Assembly: GCA_944325105.1 (NCBI GenBank)
Contig: CALUYW010000002.1
Coordinates: 105,120 to 169,119, forward strand
From: Candidatus Gastranaerophilales bacterium
GTDB taxonomy: Bacteria; Cyanobacteriota; Vampirovibrionia; Gastranaerophilales; Gastranaerophilaceae
Length of the DNA stretch: 64,000 bases
Direction of reading: 5' to 3'
Under the pieces are notes generated by a model. It was given only the letters and a program-made list of their open reading frames with translations. It was not told where the DNA came from and did no database searches. The translations under genes and the position numbers were made by a program. Positions 20,491 to 29,998 of this stretch are shown here, piece by piece (position 1 is the stretch's first letter; the number at the start of each line of letters is the position of its first letter).

Positions 20491-22260
20491 CTAAAAATTT
20501 TGTTGCATAACGTTTTTAGGATTTGATAACTTTTCTATATCAGGTGTATCAATCTCAAATATATGCGCTCTTAGAGGCCCTAAATCAACAGTCATCGAAC
20601 CGTTTTCCTTTTGGAAATAGCTTGGTTGCGAATAGTCAGGCAGGAGGTTATCCAGCTTTTGTTCAGCCTTAAAACCCGGGATATTAATTTTTGCGCTCGT
20701 TCTCATATTAGCACTTCTGTTGCCTACAAAAAGAAGTGTTTTACCGTCTTTATGTCTTGCATAGGCAATAATTTCGGGGTTATTTGTTTCAAGTTTGATA
20801 AATGAACCATGTTGAATAACGTCTTTAAATGTATCGTTATTTCTTATACCGAGAGATGATTTAATAAACTCTTGAATTTGCGGGAAGTCGCCACCCGGTT
20901 TTCTTGAGAAGTTGAATATGTCCAATCTGCCTGTGTGTACCGTGCATTCATCGTTGTCTGTCTGTGATGTCGGAGATTTAGCATGGTCGTAAGGATATAA
21001 GAAGTAGTCACCCGTTTGAACACCATCGATAAAATAAGGATTTACCATAGGAAGAGTGGATTGCATAGCAGTTGTAAACATTACCCATGGAGCACCACCG
21101 TAGTACATAGGGCTTTGGTCATCGTGTGTTGTCATTGAGCCTATCATGGATTTTGGCTCTTTCATTCTGTTGGACATATCGATATTATCTTTCATATAGT
21201 TGAAAAGGTCATCCGCTTTTGTCCATTGGTTAAATATATGGAATTGACCATAATAAGCATCAAAACCGCCTCTTAGCTGGTCTTCGGGTCTGTCATAGGG
21301 CATATTAAGCTGAGGTGAAGCATCTTCGTATGTGTAAGATTCGGCAAGCCAGCCAAATTGAGGTTGAACAGACTGAGAATAAGGAATAATAACATTCCAG
21401 AATTCAATTGGCTTAGCTCTTGATACGTCAGCTCTTATACCGTCTATACCAAGCTCGATACAAGCATCGACATATTTTTTGTGCATATCAAGAAGTGCAG
21501 GGTTAAGCTTTCTGTTTGCTTCATCATCCCAAACTCTAAACATTCTGATATCTTGCCAGCCCTGAGGAGTTTTATCTTGTCCGTCCTTTTCTTTTGCCAT
21601 TAATTCAGGATGTTTTTTTGCAAAATCCAAGCTTGCACAAGACGGTAAATCAAGCATTACTGAAATTCCGCGTTTGTGACATTCGTCAATGAAAGTCTTA
21701 AAGTGGTCCCAAGCACTGCCTTGTGTATATGGGTCTTTCAAATTAGGGTCAACGGCAAGTTTACCGTCATCTTCAATAAATTTATCAGGCGCATACAAAG
21801 AACCCGCCGTACCCATGGCAAGAGTTTTACCTGTAGGGTGAATGGGCAGAATATGAAGGGTGTTAATACCCATTGCTTTTATTTCATCAAGTCTTTCAAT
21901 AGCATTGATAAAGTTACCCGATTCTTCACCTGCCTGAATAAGTCCGTTTCCGTCCAAATCCTTTGCATTCATAGTTCTCGGTACAACACCCAAGATAGCA
22001 GCTTCATTGTTTTTCAGCATATCTTTAAAGTGATTTTCCCACTGAACATTTTGCGCTGCTGCCGTATTATCAACTGCCTTTACATTTGCAGAAGGCAAAA
22101 TTTGACTTGATTGTTTAATTATATATTTGCTCAAAAGCGGATTGTATGGAATTTTTTGAGCTTCATTCGATGTTTGCTCTTGAGTATTTGCAACTTGCTC
22201 TTTTTTAAAAGTTGTTTGAGGTATTAAGTAACGATTTGCCGCTATGTTATTTACTTGCAT
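20491..22260 (-). CDS. alpha-amylase family (GH13) glycosidase
   Basis: A 589-aa GH13 enzyme. The motifs occur in the expected order: NTLHILPIHPTGK (early barrel), GISVMLDLPSCAS (region I), GIDGIRADVSRAK (nucleophile Asp near residue 276), GWLAESYTYED (Glu near 303) and MTTHDDQSP (Asp near 379). A C-terminal beta domain closes the protein. There is no signal peptide, so it acts in the cytoplasm or uses another route. The N-terminus (MQVNNIAANR, then TTFKKEQ) resembles the F-tag. AAGGAGGGG precedes the ATG, which overlaps the end of the 834-aa membrane protein gene by 14 bp, indicating translational coupling. Confidence 0.88.
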   Translation of the reverse strand: MQVNNIAANRYLIPQTTFKKEQVANTQEQTSNEAQKIPYNPLLSKYIIKQSSQILPSANVKAVDNTAAAQNVQWENHFKDMLKNNEAAILGVVPRTMNAKDLDGNGLIQAGEESGNFINAIERLDEIKAMGINTLHILPIHPTGKTLAMGTAGSLYAPDKFIEDDGKLAVDPNLKDPYTQGSAWDHFKTFIDECHKRGISVMLDLPSCASLDFAKKHPELMAKEKDGQDKTPQGWQDIRMFRVWDDEANRKLNPALLDMHKKYVDACIELGIDGIRADVSRAKPIEFWNVIIPYSQSVQPQFGWLAESYTYEDASPQLNMPYDRPEDQLRGGFDAYYGQFHIFNQWTKADDLFNYMKDNIDMSNRMKEPKSMIGSMTTHDDQSPMYYGGAPWVMFTTAMQSTLPMVNPYFIDGVQTGDYFLYPYDHAKSPTSQTDNDECTVHTGRLDIFNFSRKPGGDFPQIQEFIKSSLGIRNNDTFKDVIQHGSFIKLETNNPEIIAYARHKDGKTLLFVGNRSANMRTSAKINIPGFKAEQKLDNLLPDYSQPSYFQKENGSMTVDLGPLRAHIFEIDTPDIEKLSNPKNVMQQNF

Positions 22261-24751
22261 CTACCCCTCCTTGAGCATTTTTTCTTTTTTTGTATAAATG
22301 CTCATGTTTAACTTTGCCAAAGAACATTTGAGAAATAAGTGTCAGTCCTACTACTGCCACACCCAAACCTCCAAATGTCTTCATCCATTTTTTATCATTA
22401 AACTTCTGGCTTGCTGTTTCCATAAACAATTCGCTTACAGACTTACCAACCATTGAATATTGAGTTTTTTGGCATGCGCTTGTTCCGCCTTGAAGAGCAT
22501 GTCCTTGTCTTGCAAGGTCAACCACTCCGGCGTAAATATTATAAATATTTCTTCTTGTTGCGTTAAGAGAATCAAGCATCTTTCTATCGCAACTTTCAAG
22601 CGTTGCTTTACTCATGCCAAATAAAGGTTTGTTATCTTCACCAAGTTTTTCGGATACACCGAATAAAAGTTTAATTACCTTAGGCGCTTCAATACCATTG
22701 CCGTCCATGTAGAACTTATTTGAAAGGTCATTCATGGTACCGTCATAAATGATATCTCTGCACATTTTCTTGACTTGCTCAAATACATCTTTACTGCCGC
22801 CGAGCTCTTCCCAGAAAGCTTCAAGCTCACCTGTTTGTATTCTCTTTTCAAGGTCTGCAGCAAGCAAATATCTGTGTCCTGTTGCTTTTATACCGGCACC
22901 CTTTTCTTCAACAAAAAGTTTAACAACTTTTTCAAATATAGGAATATTATGTGTTTCACCGTTTGCACCTATTTGAGAAATTTCTTTTTTGTAAAACTCA
23001 AGAGGCGAACCTTCTTCTATTTGATTAAATGCCTTGCCTATTGCTCTGTTTGCATAGTCTTCAACTTTTTGAAGAACTTTATCTATGGTTTTTGTTTCAA
23101 GATTTGCTTGTTTTGCACTAATGGAAGAAATAAAATCGCTGTACCTGCTGCCTTTATCTTCTGCAATTGATGATAGGGCACCTACAAGATATGATTTTGC
23201 ATTTTCTGTAGAGTTTCTTGCAACTTTCAAATCGTCCATTGAAGGGCTTAGTTGTTTCATAAATTCATTCAATGAATCAAGGTGCAATGTAGTATGAACA
23301 GACTCATATTTTTGTCCTACAAGACCGTTAATAAAGTCATCTATACCTCTTACCTGAGCACTCAGCGGTCTTGTTTGAGTATCATACATCTCACCTATTG
23401 TTTTGCAAAATTCTTCTACAATACTTGAACTTGCATCTTCTTTTCTCAAATATTGTTTTGCAATACCCATTATTCTGTCGTGAATTTCAGTTTTTTCCTG
23501 ACCTTCGGTAATAGTTTCAAATGCCCTGCAAAAATCATCAAAAGCAAGAATTGTTTTATATTCTCCGACTTTTTGAGAAAGCGGGTCAAGTTCACGTTTT
23601 AAGCTTGCGACAATTTTAGCTCCGATAGATGGTTTTGAAGCTTGAAGGTCCATTCTGCCGCCTTCGCTTTTTGTTATCTTATTAAGTCTTGCCATCAATT
23701 GTCCATAATCAAGATAAGAAGGGGCAAAGTCTTTGGTTTTCAAAACATTATAATCAGCTTCAAGTCTTTTTCTTATTCTTGGCGCAAAGCTCGAAAACTC
23801 TGAAACAAGATTTGCATCGTCTAAATCCCTTGTAGATATAAGCTCTCTAAAAGGGTCAAGACATGCTGAAACATTGCCGAAAAATGCCCTATCCGGTTCT
23901 TTCGTTCTGTCTTCAATAAGCGCTTGAAGTCTGTTTACAACCTTTGCATCAAAGTTGGGATTATTTTTCATTCTATCCGCAATTATTGTATCAATATTAT
24001 CAACTTCGGAAAGAATTTTATTGTACTTAGAATTTACAAGATATCTTGTGACACCTCTTTCGCCAAGGTTGCAAATCATTGACGTCAAAAGCGGGCTGAA
24101 ACCGGCGCTTAACATCCATAAAGTATTTCCTTGAAGAGCAATTGAACGCATTTTTTCTTTAATTAATTCTTCACGGTCTTTAATATCTTTTGGAACATTA
24201 AGTTTGTCACCGACTTTGTTTAAGTCTTCTTTTGACCATAAATCCCAAGGTTGATATTGGTTATCTTGGAAGAAATATTTCTTTCTGCCTTGAGAATCAA
24301 TATATTTTTGTCTGAAATCAAAACCGAAACGCATTTTCATAGGTTCTGATATAAGAACTCTGGGCCACATTGCCATTGATGCAAAGAATGCACCAAAACC
24401 CAAAAATTCCATTAAACCTTTTGTTGTCGTACCGCGTCTTGTAAACAAGTAAGATGCAATGCCCAATCCGCCAAGCTTCATACCAAGGTCATTAAATCTT
24501 CCTAATTGGTTATCGTTAGATTCGCCTTTTGATAAAGCTTTACCAAGCTCAACTACATCTTTAACCGTATCACCCGCACCTATTATGACACTTGAAACAG
24601 GGTTTCTGTCTTTAAGCAGGAAACCTCTTGCTTTCTGAGGAGCAACAGAATTTGCATTCATGACAAAGGCTCTATATACATCCTGATTTGCGATATCAGC
24701 GCGGAGCTTTTCGTATTGTTTATTTAGGATAGAGGAATTAATATCGTTCAT
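22247..24751 (-). CDS. large helical membrane protein, unknown function
   Basis: An 834-aa protein not matched to any known family. Likely membrane segments lie near residues 96-130 (GGLGIASYLF and FLGFGAFFASMAMW), 226-246 (LWMLSAGFSPLLTSMICNL) and 797-816 (GLGVAVVGLTLISQMFF). The middle 500 residues are long, charged helices. The N-terminal region resembles part of the 367-aa protein encoded just upstream, with a similar membrane - soluble W-D-L segment - membrane arrangement, so the two may be related. The start shares one base with the upstream stop (TAATG), and its end overlaps the GH13 amylase start. It is therefore tied to the glucan operon and may anchor or organise those enzymes (inference). 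Confidence 0.6.
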   Translation of the reverse strand: MNDINSSILNKQYEKLRADIANQDVYRAFVMNANSVAPQKARGFLLKDRNPVSSVIIGAGDTVKDVVELGKALSKGESNDNQLGRFNDLGMKLGGLGIASYLFTRRGTTTKGLMEFLGFGAFFASMAMWPRVLISEPMKMRFGFDFRQKYIDSQGRKKYFFQDNQYQPWDLWSKEDLNKVGDKLNVPKDIKDREELIKEKMRSIALQGNTLWMLSAGFSPLLTSMICNLGERGVTRYLVNSKYNKILSEVDNIDTIIADRMKNNPNFDAKVVNRLQALIEDRTKEPDRAFFGNVSACLDPFRELISTRDLDDANLVSEFSSFAPRIRKRLEADYNVLKTKDFAPSYLDYGQLMARLNKITKSEGGRMDLQASKPSIGAKIVASLKRELDPLSQKVGEYKTILAFDDFCRAFETITEGQEKTEIHDRIMGIAKQYLRKEDASSSIVEEFCKTIGEMYDTQTRPLSAQVRGIDDFINGLVGQKYESVHTTLHLDSLNEFMKQLSPSMDDLKVARNSTENAKSYLVGALSSIAEDKGSRYSDFISSISAKQANLETKTIDKVLQKVEDYANRAIGKAFNQIEEGSPLEFYKKEISQIGANGETHNIPIFEKVVKLFVEEKGAGIKATGHRYLLAADLEKRIQTGELEAFWEELGGSKDVFEQVKKMCRDIIYDGTMNDLSNKFYMDGNGIEAPKVIKLLFGVSEKLGEDNKPLFGMSKATLESCDRKMLDSLNATRRNIYNIYAGVVDLARQGHALQGGTSACQKTQYSMVGKSVSELFMETASQKFNDKKWMKTFGGLGVAVVGLTLISQMFFGKVKHEHLYKKRKNAQGGVDASK

Positions 24752-25854
24752 TAGTGCACCTCGTATCCTTTGTTAATATCTATTTGTGTGTCAGGTTGGT
24801 TCTTAGCAACCTTGAAACCGCGCGTAGCATTCATAACGCCAAGTATTGTAGAGGCCAGAGCACCAAATATCAATGTCCTGCCTACAATCTTTGCACCGCG
24901 GGTAAATTTGAAGTTGTTTCCGTTATACAAATCCATAAAGCTTTCTTTAAGTGTTACCGCACAATTTCTTGCAAATACCATAAGTTTTTCTGAGCGCTTA
25001 GCATACTCAGGCATTACAATTTTATTTTCAAAAGGAGCTTGTACTGCAAGAGCAACACCCAAGCCCGCCCAAATAAACGAGCTTATTGATTTTGCAGCGC
25101 TCGATTTAATAATTACTTCTTTTACTTTACCCTGAACTGTTTGGTCAGGCGAATTCAAGGGTTCTTTAAAGCCCATTTTCTTGGCTATTTTATCGTACCA
25201 AATATATCTGTTGCCCTGCTTTTCACCGGCCTTGTTAATTAAATCCCAACGGGGGAAATCGGCACTTTCAAATACTCTGTGATATTCCACAGCCGTTAAG
25301 TCTTTATCGCCCGGATGTTCAGGCAACTCTGTAACCACTTTTCTGTAAGGCATCTCAAGGTCAACGCCCGTTTTCATTTCAACGCCTTTATTGATAAGTT
25401 TTGAACCGAGCCACTTGCCTATAGCGTAGAAAACTACACCAAAAGCCATTTTTCTGCCCGGTATTCCCGCAAAAGCTCTATCAGGGTCTCTAAAGTTTTT
25501 ATTTACGGCGTTAAACAATGCAATAAGCATGCCCGAACCAACAATGTTAGGCACAAGACCCAATGATAAAAATTCATAAAAATTAGAGTTTCTGGAGCCT
25601 TTCATGCCCTTTGGCGCATAAACAAAAATGTCATTCACAAGCTTATCTGCAACAATTCTTGCACCGGTCAGAGGAGTCTTTTTAATTATCTCATCTGATG
25701 TACTGGAGAGCTCTTTATCGCTATGTTTTTGAACATAATAAGAGTTCTGAGGTATATTTGTAAAATTGTTTTTACTTGCTTGCACCTTAGTTGTAGGACT
25801 CCAAAAAACTAACACACATATTAATGAAAAAGTCTGAACGGAAATATTTGACAC
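24751..25854 (-). CDS. multi-span membrane protein, unknown function
   Basis: First gene of the glucan operon. The 367-aa reading has about four membrane helices (GLVPNIVGSGMLIALF, MAFGVVFYAIGKWLG, FIWAGLGVALAVQAP, GRTLIFGALASTILGVM) separated by a soluble segment with PRWDLINKAG. The start is uncertain. The GTG at 25854 would give a signal-like hydrophobic N-terminus but has no ribosome site. A GTG at 25785, behind GGAG, would give MQASKNNFTNIPQ, similar to the F-tag of other proteins here. It is coupled to the next gene through TAATG. No known family was recognised. Confidence 0.55.
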   Translation of the reverse strand: MSNISVQTFSLICVLVFWSPTTKVQASKNNFTNIPQNSYYVQKHSDKELSSTSDEIIKKTPLTGARIVADKLVNDIFVYAPKGMKGSRNSNFYEFLSLGLVPNIVGSGMLIALFNAVNKNFRDPDRAFAGIPGRKMAFGVVFYAIGKWLGSKLINKGVEMKTGVDLEMPYRKVVTELPEHPGDKDLTAVEYHRVFESADFPRWDLINKAGEKQGNRYIWYDKIAKKMGFKEPLNSPDQTVQGKVKEVIIKSSAAKSISSFIWAGLGVALAVQAPFENKIVMPEYAKRSEKLMVFARNCAVTLKESFMDLYNGNNFKFTRGAKIVGRTLIFGALASTILGVMNATRGFKVAKNQPDTQIDINKGYEVH

Positions 25855-25944
25855 CAGATTTGATAAAATTTTACATTGGTTAACAAATATTTTTACTTTT
25901 CATCAACAACAACACCAAATGTAGATAAATGAGCCAAATTTATG

Positions 25945-25956
25945 TAAAATAAATAT
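25945..25956 (+). promoter_or_regulatory. -10 box of the STAND-like ATPase gene, leaderless arrangement
   Basis: TAAAAT at 25945-25950 is followed by six bases and then the ATG at 25957. No ribosome site or convincing -35 hexamer is present. Confidence 0.4.
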
Positions 25957-28314
25957 ATGGATACATCCAATCTTCAATTTAGCATTGAAATTATAGATAA
26001 AATAAAAAATTTTTACAACTCGACAAATGAGCTATTGCTTTTGTGCGGTTTTTCCGGTTGTGCAAAAAGTGAAATCCTAAATAAAACTCTGCTCGATTTA
26101 GATGAAGATACCCTTGTATTCAAGCATTTGTGTTTCTCGCACACTACAATTGACGACTTTTTGCTAAATTTTTATGATTCTTTTCGCAAATTTTCTCTCG
26201 AAAAAAAAGTAAGCCTCAAAAAGACCATGGGTGAGAGTTTTGCAAACAAAGTAAGTTTTTATTTTAAAAATATAGATAAAAAATGCGTCATTGTTGTAGA
26301 TAATTTTGAACTTGTATCAGGCAACACTGAAATTCTTAACTTGCTATATCATATAGCAAGTTTTGAAAACACTAAAGTAGTGCTTGTTTCAAGAGATAAG
26401 CAGATACAGTTTTTTATAAACAGAGGTCTGCCCGTTGAAATTATTGAAATAAAGCCAAATACTTATGAAGTATTTAAAGCAAAGTTAGAGCATGAAAATC
26501 TTGAGGCGAATGAAAATACCCTTGAAGAATTTTACAAACTTACAAGCGGGTATGAACTGTATCTTAAAATGGTTATAAGGTATTCAAAAACAACAGGCAT
26601 GAGTATTTCTGATTTAATATCAGAATTTAACAAAAAAACCATGGACTTTTCAGATTTTATAATCTTAAAAGTAGTTTCCCTTGTACCAAATGTATATTTT
26701 GAATTTCTAAAAAATTTAAGCGGATTGAACCACAGCGTAAGTGTGGATTTTATAAAATATTATAATTTAGGTGACATAAAACAGATTGACTATCTTGAGC
26801 GCAACCTGCTTATTTCAAAATTTGACAACGATATAATACTTAGAAATTACTTTAAACAGTATTTTCTAAACCTGCTCTCCGTTCAAGAAAAATACAAAAT
26901 ATTCTCTAATCTTGTAGATATTTACGAGGAAGAGCTTTCAAAAAGCCCGCGTGACAGGCTCTTAAGGCTTTCTCGAGAAAGTATCAGAAAACAAATTGAG
27001 ATGATAAAAGAAAACATCCCCAAACTTAGTACAAGTACAAGCATTAAACAAAACAACTTTTCATACATTTCTCTTGCACAGGAAGGTGCCAACCCTTGGT
27101 TTGACAAAAGAGAGATAGATAAAAAACAAAAATATCTTGATAAAAAAAGAGAACTGCAAAACAAAAAACCTGCAGCAAAAAGAGAACTCTTGAGTCAAGA
27201 AGATGCCCTTATGCTAAAGGAATACAGAAGAAAAAAACTTGAGCAGGAACAAGCATTTGAGACAAAAGAAGATATTATTGAAAGTTTTGTGCTTGAGTTC
27301 AGAAGGGCCGATGAACTTGAGCAAAACTACCACTACAAAGAAGCAAATGATATTTTATCAAGATTAAAAAATAAAACCCAAGATGATGAAACAAAAATAG
27401 AAATTCTTGAGCACCTCGCTCACAATTGTGAAAAATTAAACAACTTTGAACATGCTCTTGATTATTTTAGTCAAATAAGCAACCTGCACCTCTCAAGAGG
27501 TGATTATGAAAAATATTTTAGGACTATCCTTGAAATAGCTGTTCTATACAAAAATCTCTACAGATTTTCAAACGCCAAAGAAGAGTATTTAAAAGTAGTA
27601 AACACCGATAAACCCGTCGCAGATGATATAATATCAAGTGCATACAGCGGACTGGGTGATATTTGCGAGAGTGAAAACTCAATCTCTCAAGCGCTAAAGT
27701 ATTACAGACTGGCGTCTGATTATTCAAACCCGCAAAATATTGTTGCAAATGCTGAAATATTCTACAAAACAGCTATCTTATACGATGATATTCAAGACTT
27801 TGATAATGCCGTTGAATTTTATCTAAAGAACATAGACACAAGCAAAGACACGACGAAAAACAGGTGGCTTTCACAGTGTTATGTAAATTTAGGGCTAATT
27901 TATTCTTACAAAAATGAAACTGATGAGGCTAAAAAGTACATAGAACTGGCACTTGAAACAGACAGAAACGACGGCAATCTGTCGGGTATTTATTTTGCTT
28001 CAAGAGAATTATCCAAAATATATGAAACGGAAAATATTGAAATTGCCATTGAATACTTAAGAGAAGCGCTTAATTGTGCAAAAAATATGCATGATGAGTT
28101 CAAAGAAGCTTTTGCCTACTTGGAACTTGGGGATTTGTATTATAATTTTAATCAGGATGAGCTGGCACTAAGATGTTTTTTTGAAGCAAAAAAAGCGCTC
28201 GGCAAAAATATCCTTGAAGAAAATGAGCAAATTATTAATCAAAGAATTAATGACATGAAAATAAAAATGCTCCCTATAGAGTTTGAGAGAATTGAGTCAC
28301 AATATGCTGAATGA
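25957..28314 (+). CDS. STAND-like P-loop ATPase with TPR repeats
   Basis: A 785-aa cytoplasmic protein. Residues 30-240 form an AAA/STAND-type NTPase with Walker A LCGFSGCAKSE and Walker B KCVIVVDNFE, followed by KVVLVSRDK (sensor-like). A helical winged region follows, then a charged coiled coil near residues 390-440. From about residue 445 to the end come tetratricopeptide-like helical pairs, for example AYSGLGDICESENSISQALK and CYVNLGLIYSYKNETDEAKK. Such proteins act as signal-responsive switches or scaffolds; the ligand is unknown. The message appears leaderless. Its last 11 bases overlap the rsmG start, so the two are coupled. Confidence 0.75.
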   Translation: MDTSNLQFSIEIIDKIKNFYNSTNELLLLCGFSGCAKSEILNKTLLDLDEDTLVFKHLCFSHTTIDDFLLNFYDSFRKFSLEKKVSLKKTMGESFANKVSFYFKNIDKKCVIVVDNFELVSGNTEILNLLYHIASFENTKVVLVSRDKQIQFFINRGLPVEIIEIKPNTYEVFKAKLEHENLEANENTLEEFYKLTSGYELYLKMVIRYSKTTGMSISDLISEFNKKTMDFSDFIILKVVSLVPNVYFEFLKNLSGLNHSVSVDFIKYYNLGDIKQIDYLERNLLISKFDNDIILRNYFKQYFLNLLSVQEKYKIFSNLVDIYEEELSKSPRDRLLRLSRESIRKQIEMIKENIPKLSTSTSIKQNNFSYISLAQEGANPWFDKREIDKKQKYLDKKRELQNKKPAAKRELLSQEDALMLKEYRRKKLEQEQAFETKEDIIESFVLEFRRADELEQNYHYKEANDILSRLKNKTQDDETKIEILEHLAHNCEKLNNFEHALDYFSQISNLHLSRGDYEKYFRTILEIAVLYKNLYRFSNAKEEYLKVVNTDKPVADDIISSAYSGLGDICESENSISQALKYYRLASDYSNPQNIVANAEIFYKTAILYDDIQDFDNAVEFYLKNIDTSKDTTKNRWLSQCYVNLGLIYSYKNETDEAKKYIELALETDRNDGNLSGIYFASRELSKIYETENIEIAIEYLREALNCAKNMHDEFKEAFAYLELGDLYYNFNQDELALRCFFEAKKALGKNILEENEQIINQRINDMKIKMLPIEFERIESQYAE

Positions 28315-28933
28315 AAAAAACCTTGAGATTTTAAAAGAAGAATTTAATCTTATACCTGACCAAAAAACAATCGAGAGGGTTAATCTCTGGCACAAAATGT
28401 TTCTTGAATATAACGCTCATACAAATTTGATGAGCAAAAACGATACTCAAAAGCTTTTTGAAAAGCATGTTTTTGATTCGCTTGCAATTTTAAAATGGGG
28501 GGATTTTGACCCTCAAAAAAAACAAAAAATCCTTGACGCAGGCACAGGCGGCGGATTTCCATCTGTTATTTTGGCATTGTTTTTCCCCGAGCTTGAAATT
28601 GTTGCAAACGATTCTAGGATGAAAAAAATAAATTTTATAATTGACGTTAAAGACAAATTAAACGTCGAAAACCTTAAAATATCATACTCAAGAATTGAAG
28701 ACCTTGAGCCGCTTAACTGTGACATTGTAATATCTCGCGCCGTCGGCACGATAAAAAATGTTTTAAGACTTACAAAAAAACATATTAAAGAAGGCGGATA
28801 TTTTATAATTTACAAGTCAAAAACTCTTGAGAGCGAGCTTTGCGAGGTTAATAATATTGAAGCCCAGATTATAAACTACAAACTACCCCTAAAAGAAGAT
28901 TTTGAAAGACATTTAGCAATAATTAAAATGTAA
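28304..28933 (+). CDS. rsmG: 16S rRNA (guanine527-N7)-methyltransferase RsmG
   Basis: Methylates G527 of 16S rRNA using S-adenosylmethionine. The protein shows WHKMFLEYNAHTNLMSK, the SAM-binding loop ILDAGTGGGFPSVILAL and DIVISRAVGTIKNVL, all typical of the family. The ATG at 28304 gives about 209 residues. It lies inside the end of the upstream ATPase gene, whose TGA is at 28312, so translation is probably coupled; an in-frame start at 28283 would overlap further. No chromosome-partition genes follow, unlike the classic rsmG neighbourhood. Confidence 0.92.
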   Translation: MLNEKNLEILKEEFNLIPDQKTIERVNLWHKMFLEYNAHTNLMSKNDTQKLFEKHVFDSLAILKWGDFDPQKKQKILDAGTGGGFPSVILALFFPELEIVANDSRMKKINFIIDVKDKLNVENLKISYSRIEDLEPLNCDIVISRAVGTIKNVLRLTKKHIKEGGYFIIYKSKTLESELCEVNNIEAQIINYKLPLKEDFERHLAIIKM

Positions 28934-29015
28934 ATTTTTTTCTCCATTGGAACTAATATAAAAGTCCTGCGTCATCTAATCCATAAAGATGATAAAAGTT
29001 GGAGGAGTTAATATT

Positions 29016-29960
29016 TTGGGTATTAACATTTGTGAGCAAAAAGAAGACCTAATACTGGACAACATTTTAATTGAAGATGACAGTGAAGAAAAAGAAGAAA
29101 TAAAAACATTTTCTACAATTGCAAATAAAGATGAAATTTTGCAAATGTATTTAAAAGACATAGGGAGAATAAAACTGCTTAATAAAAACTCTGAAATGGC
29201 GCTTGGCAAAACAATTAAAGAGGGCAGCAGAAAAGAAGCGCAAATAGCAAAAAAGAAACTTATACAGGCAAATCTAAGACTTGTTGTATCTATTGCAAAA
29301 AAATATACAGGTCAGGGAATACTCTTTATGGATTTAGTTCAGGAGGGGTCTTTAGGTCTTATAAAAGCAGCACAAAGATTTGACTACACAAAGGGTTTTA
29401 AGTTTTCAACTTATGCAACTTGGTGGATTAAACAAACAATAATCCGCGCTATTGCTAATTCTTCACGCTCAATCAGAATCCCTGTACATATGAGTGACAA
29501 AATAAGAATGCTCAAAAAAGCAATGGTTAAACTTAGTGTCGATGAGGGCAGAGAACCCACAGATTGCGAACTTGGCGATTATTTAAAAATGGATGAAAAG
29601 AAAATAAAAGCAATTAAAAAAGCTATGATAAAAGAACCCGTAAGCCTTGACACACCCGTAGCGCAAGACTTATGTCTTGAAGATTACATAGCCGATTGCG
29701 AGAGCAAAATGCCTGAAATAAATACGGAGAAGGAATTTTTAAACAAAGATATCATAGGAATTTTAGACATTTTAAATCAGAAAGAGAGATTTATTTTAAT
29801 AAACCGTTTTGGTTTAGGGGGGCGTAAAACAAAGACTCTTGAAGAGCTGGGGAAGATTTTAGGATTTTCTAAAGAAAGAATAAGGCAGATTGAATGTGAA
29901 GCGCTAAAGAAACTAAGGCGCTCTCAAGAAGCAAAAAGTCTTAAAGATTACTTAACTTAG
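29016..29960 (+). CDS. sigma-70 family RNA polymerase sigma factor (RpoD-like)
   Basis: A primary-type or group 2 sigma factor of about 314 residues. Region 1.2 ([13 protein letters not shown]), region 2 ([19 protein letters not shown] and [10 protein letters not shown]) and region 4 ([20 protein letters not shown]) are intact; the long N-terminal region 1.1 of housekeeping RpoD is missing or short. The TTG at 29016 is preferred because GGAGGAG lies 9 bases before it; the ATG at 28989 lacks a ribosome site. The promoters seen here (TTGNNN-17-TATAAT) are of the kind such a factor reads. Whether it is the principal sigma cannot be decided from this window. Confidence 0.88.
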   Translation: MGINICEQKEDLILDNILIEDDSEEKEEIKTFSTIANKDEILQMYLKDIGRIKLLNKNSEMALGKTIKEGSRKEAQIAKKKLIQANLRLVVSIAKKYTGQGILFMDLVQEGSLGLIKAAQRFDYTKGFKFSTYATWWIKQTIIRAIANSSRSIRIPVHMSDKIRMLKKAMVKLSVDEGREPTDCELGDYLKMDEKKIKAIKKAMIKEPVSLDTPVAQDLCLEDYIADCESKMPEINTEKEFLNKDIIGILDILNQKERFILINRFGLGGRKTKTLEELGKILGFSKERIRQIECEALKKLRRSQEAKSLKDYLT

Positions 29961-29982
29961 CAATACACAAGTATAAAACATA

Positions 29983-29998
29983 TGCTACAATTAGCTAG
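29983..29998 (+). promoter_or_regulatory. extended -10 promoter of the orphan ABC ATPase, leaderless arrangement
   Basis: TGC followed by TACAAT (29986-29991) forms an extended -10 element. Seven bases separate it from the GTG at 29999. No Shine-Dalgarno site fits. Confidence 0.5.

Noticed and set aside
22775..23170. Long antisense open frames inside the helical membrane protein gene and in rpoC2 and rpoB
   Set aside because: They follow the third-position bias of the sense genes, have no ribosome sites and no protein-like composition.
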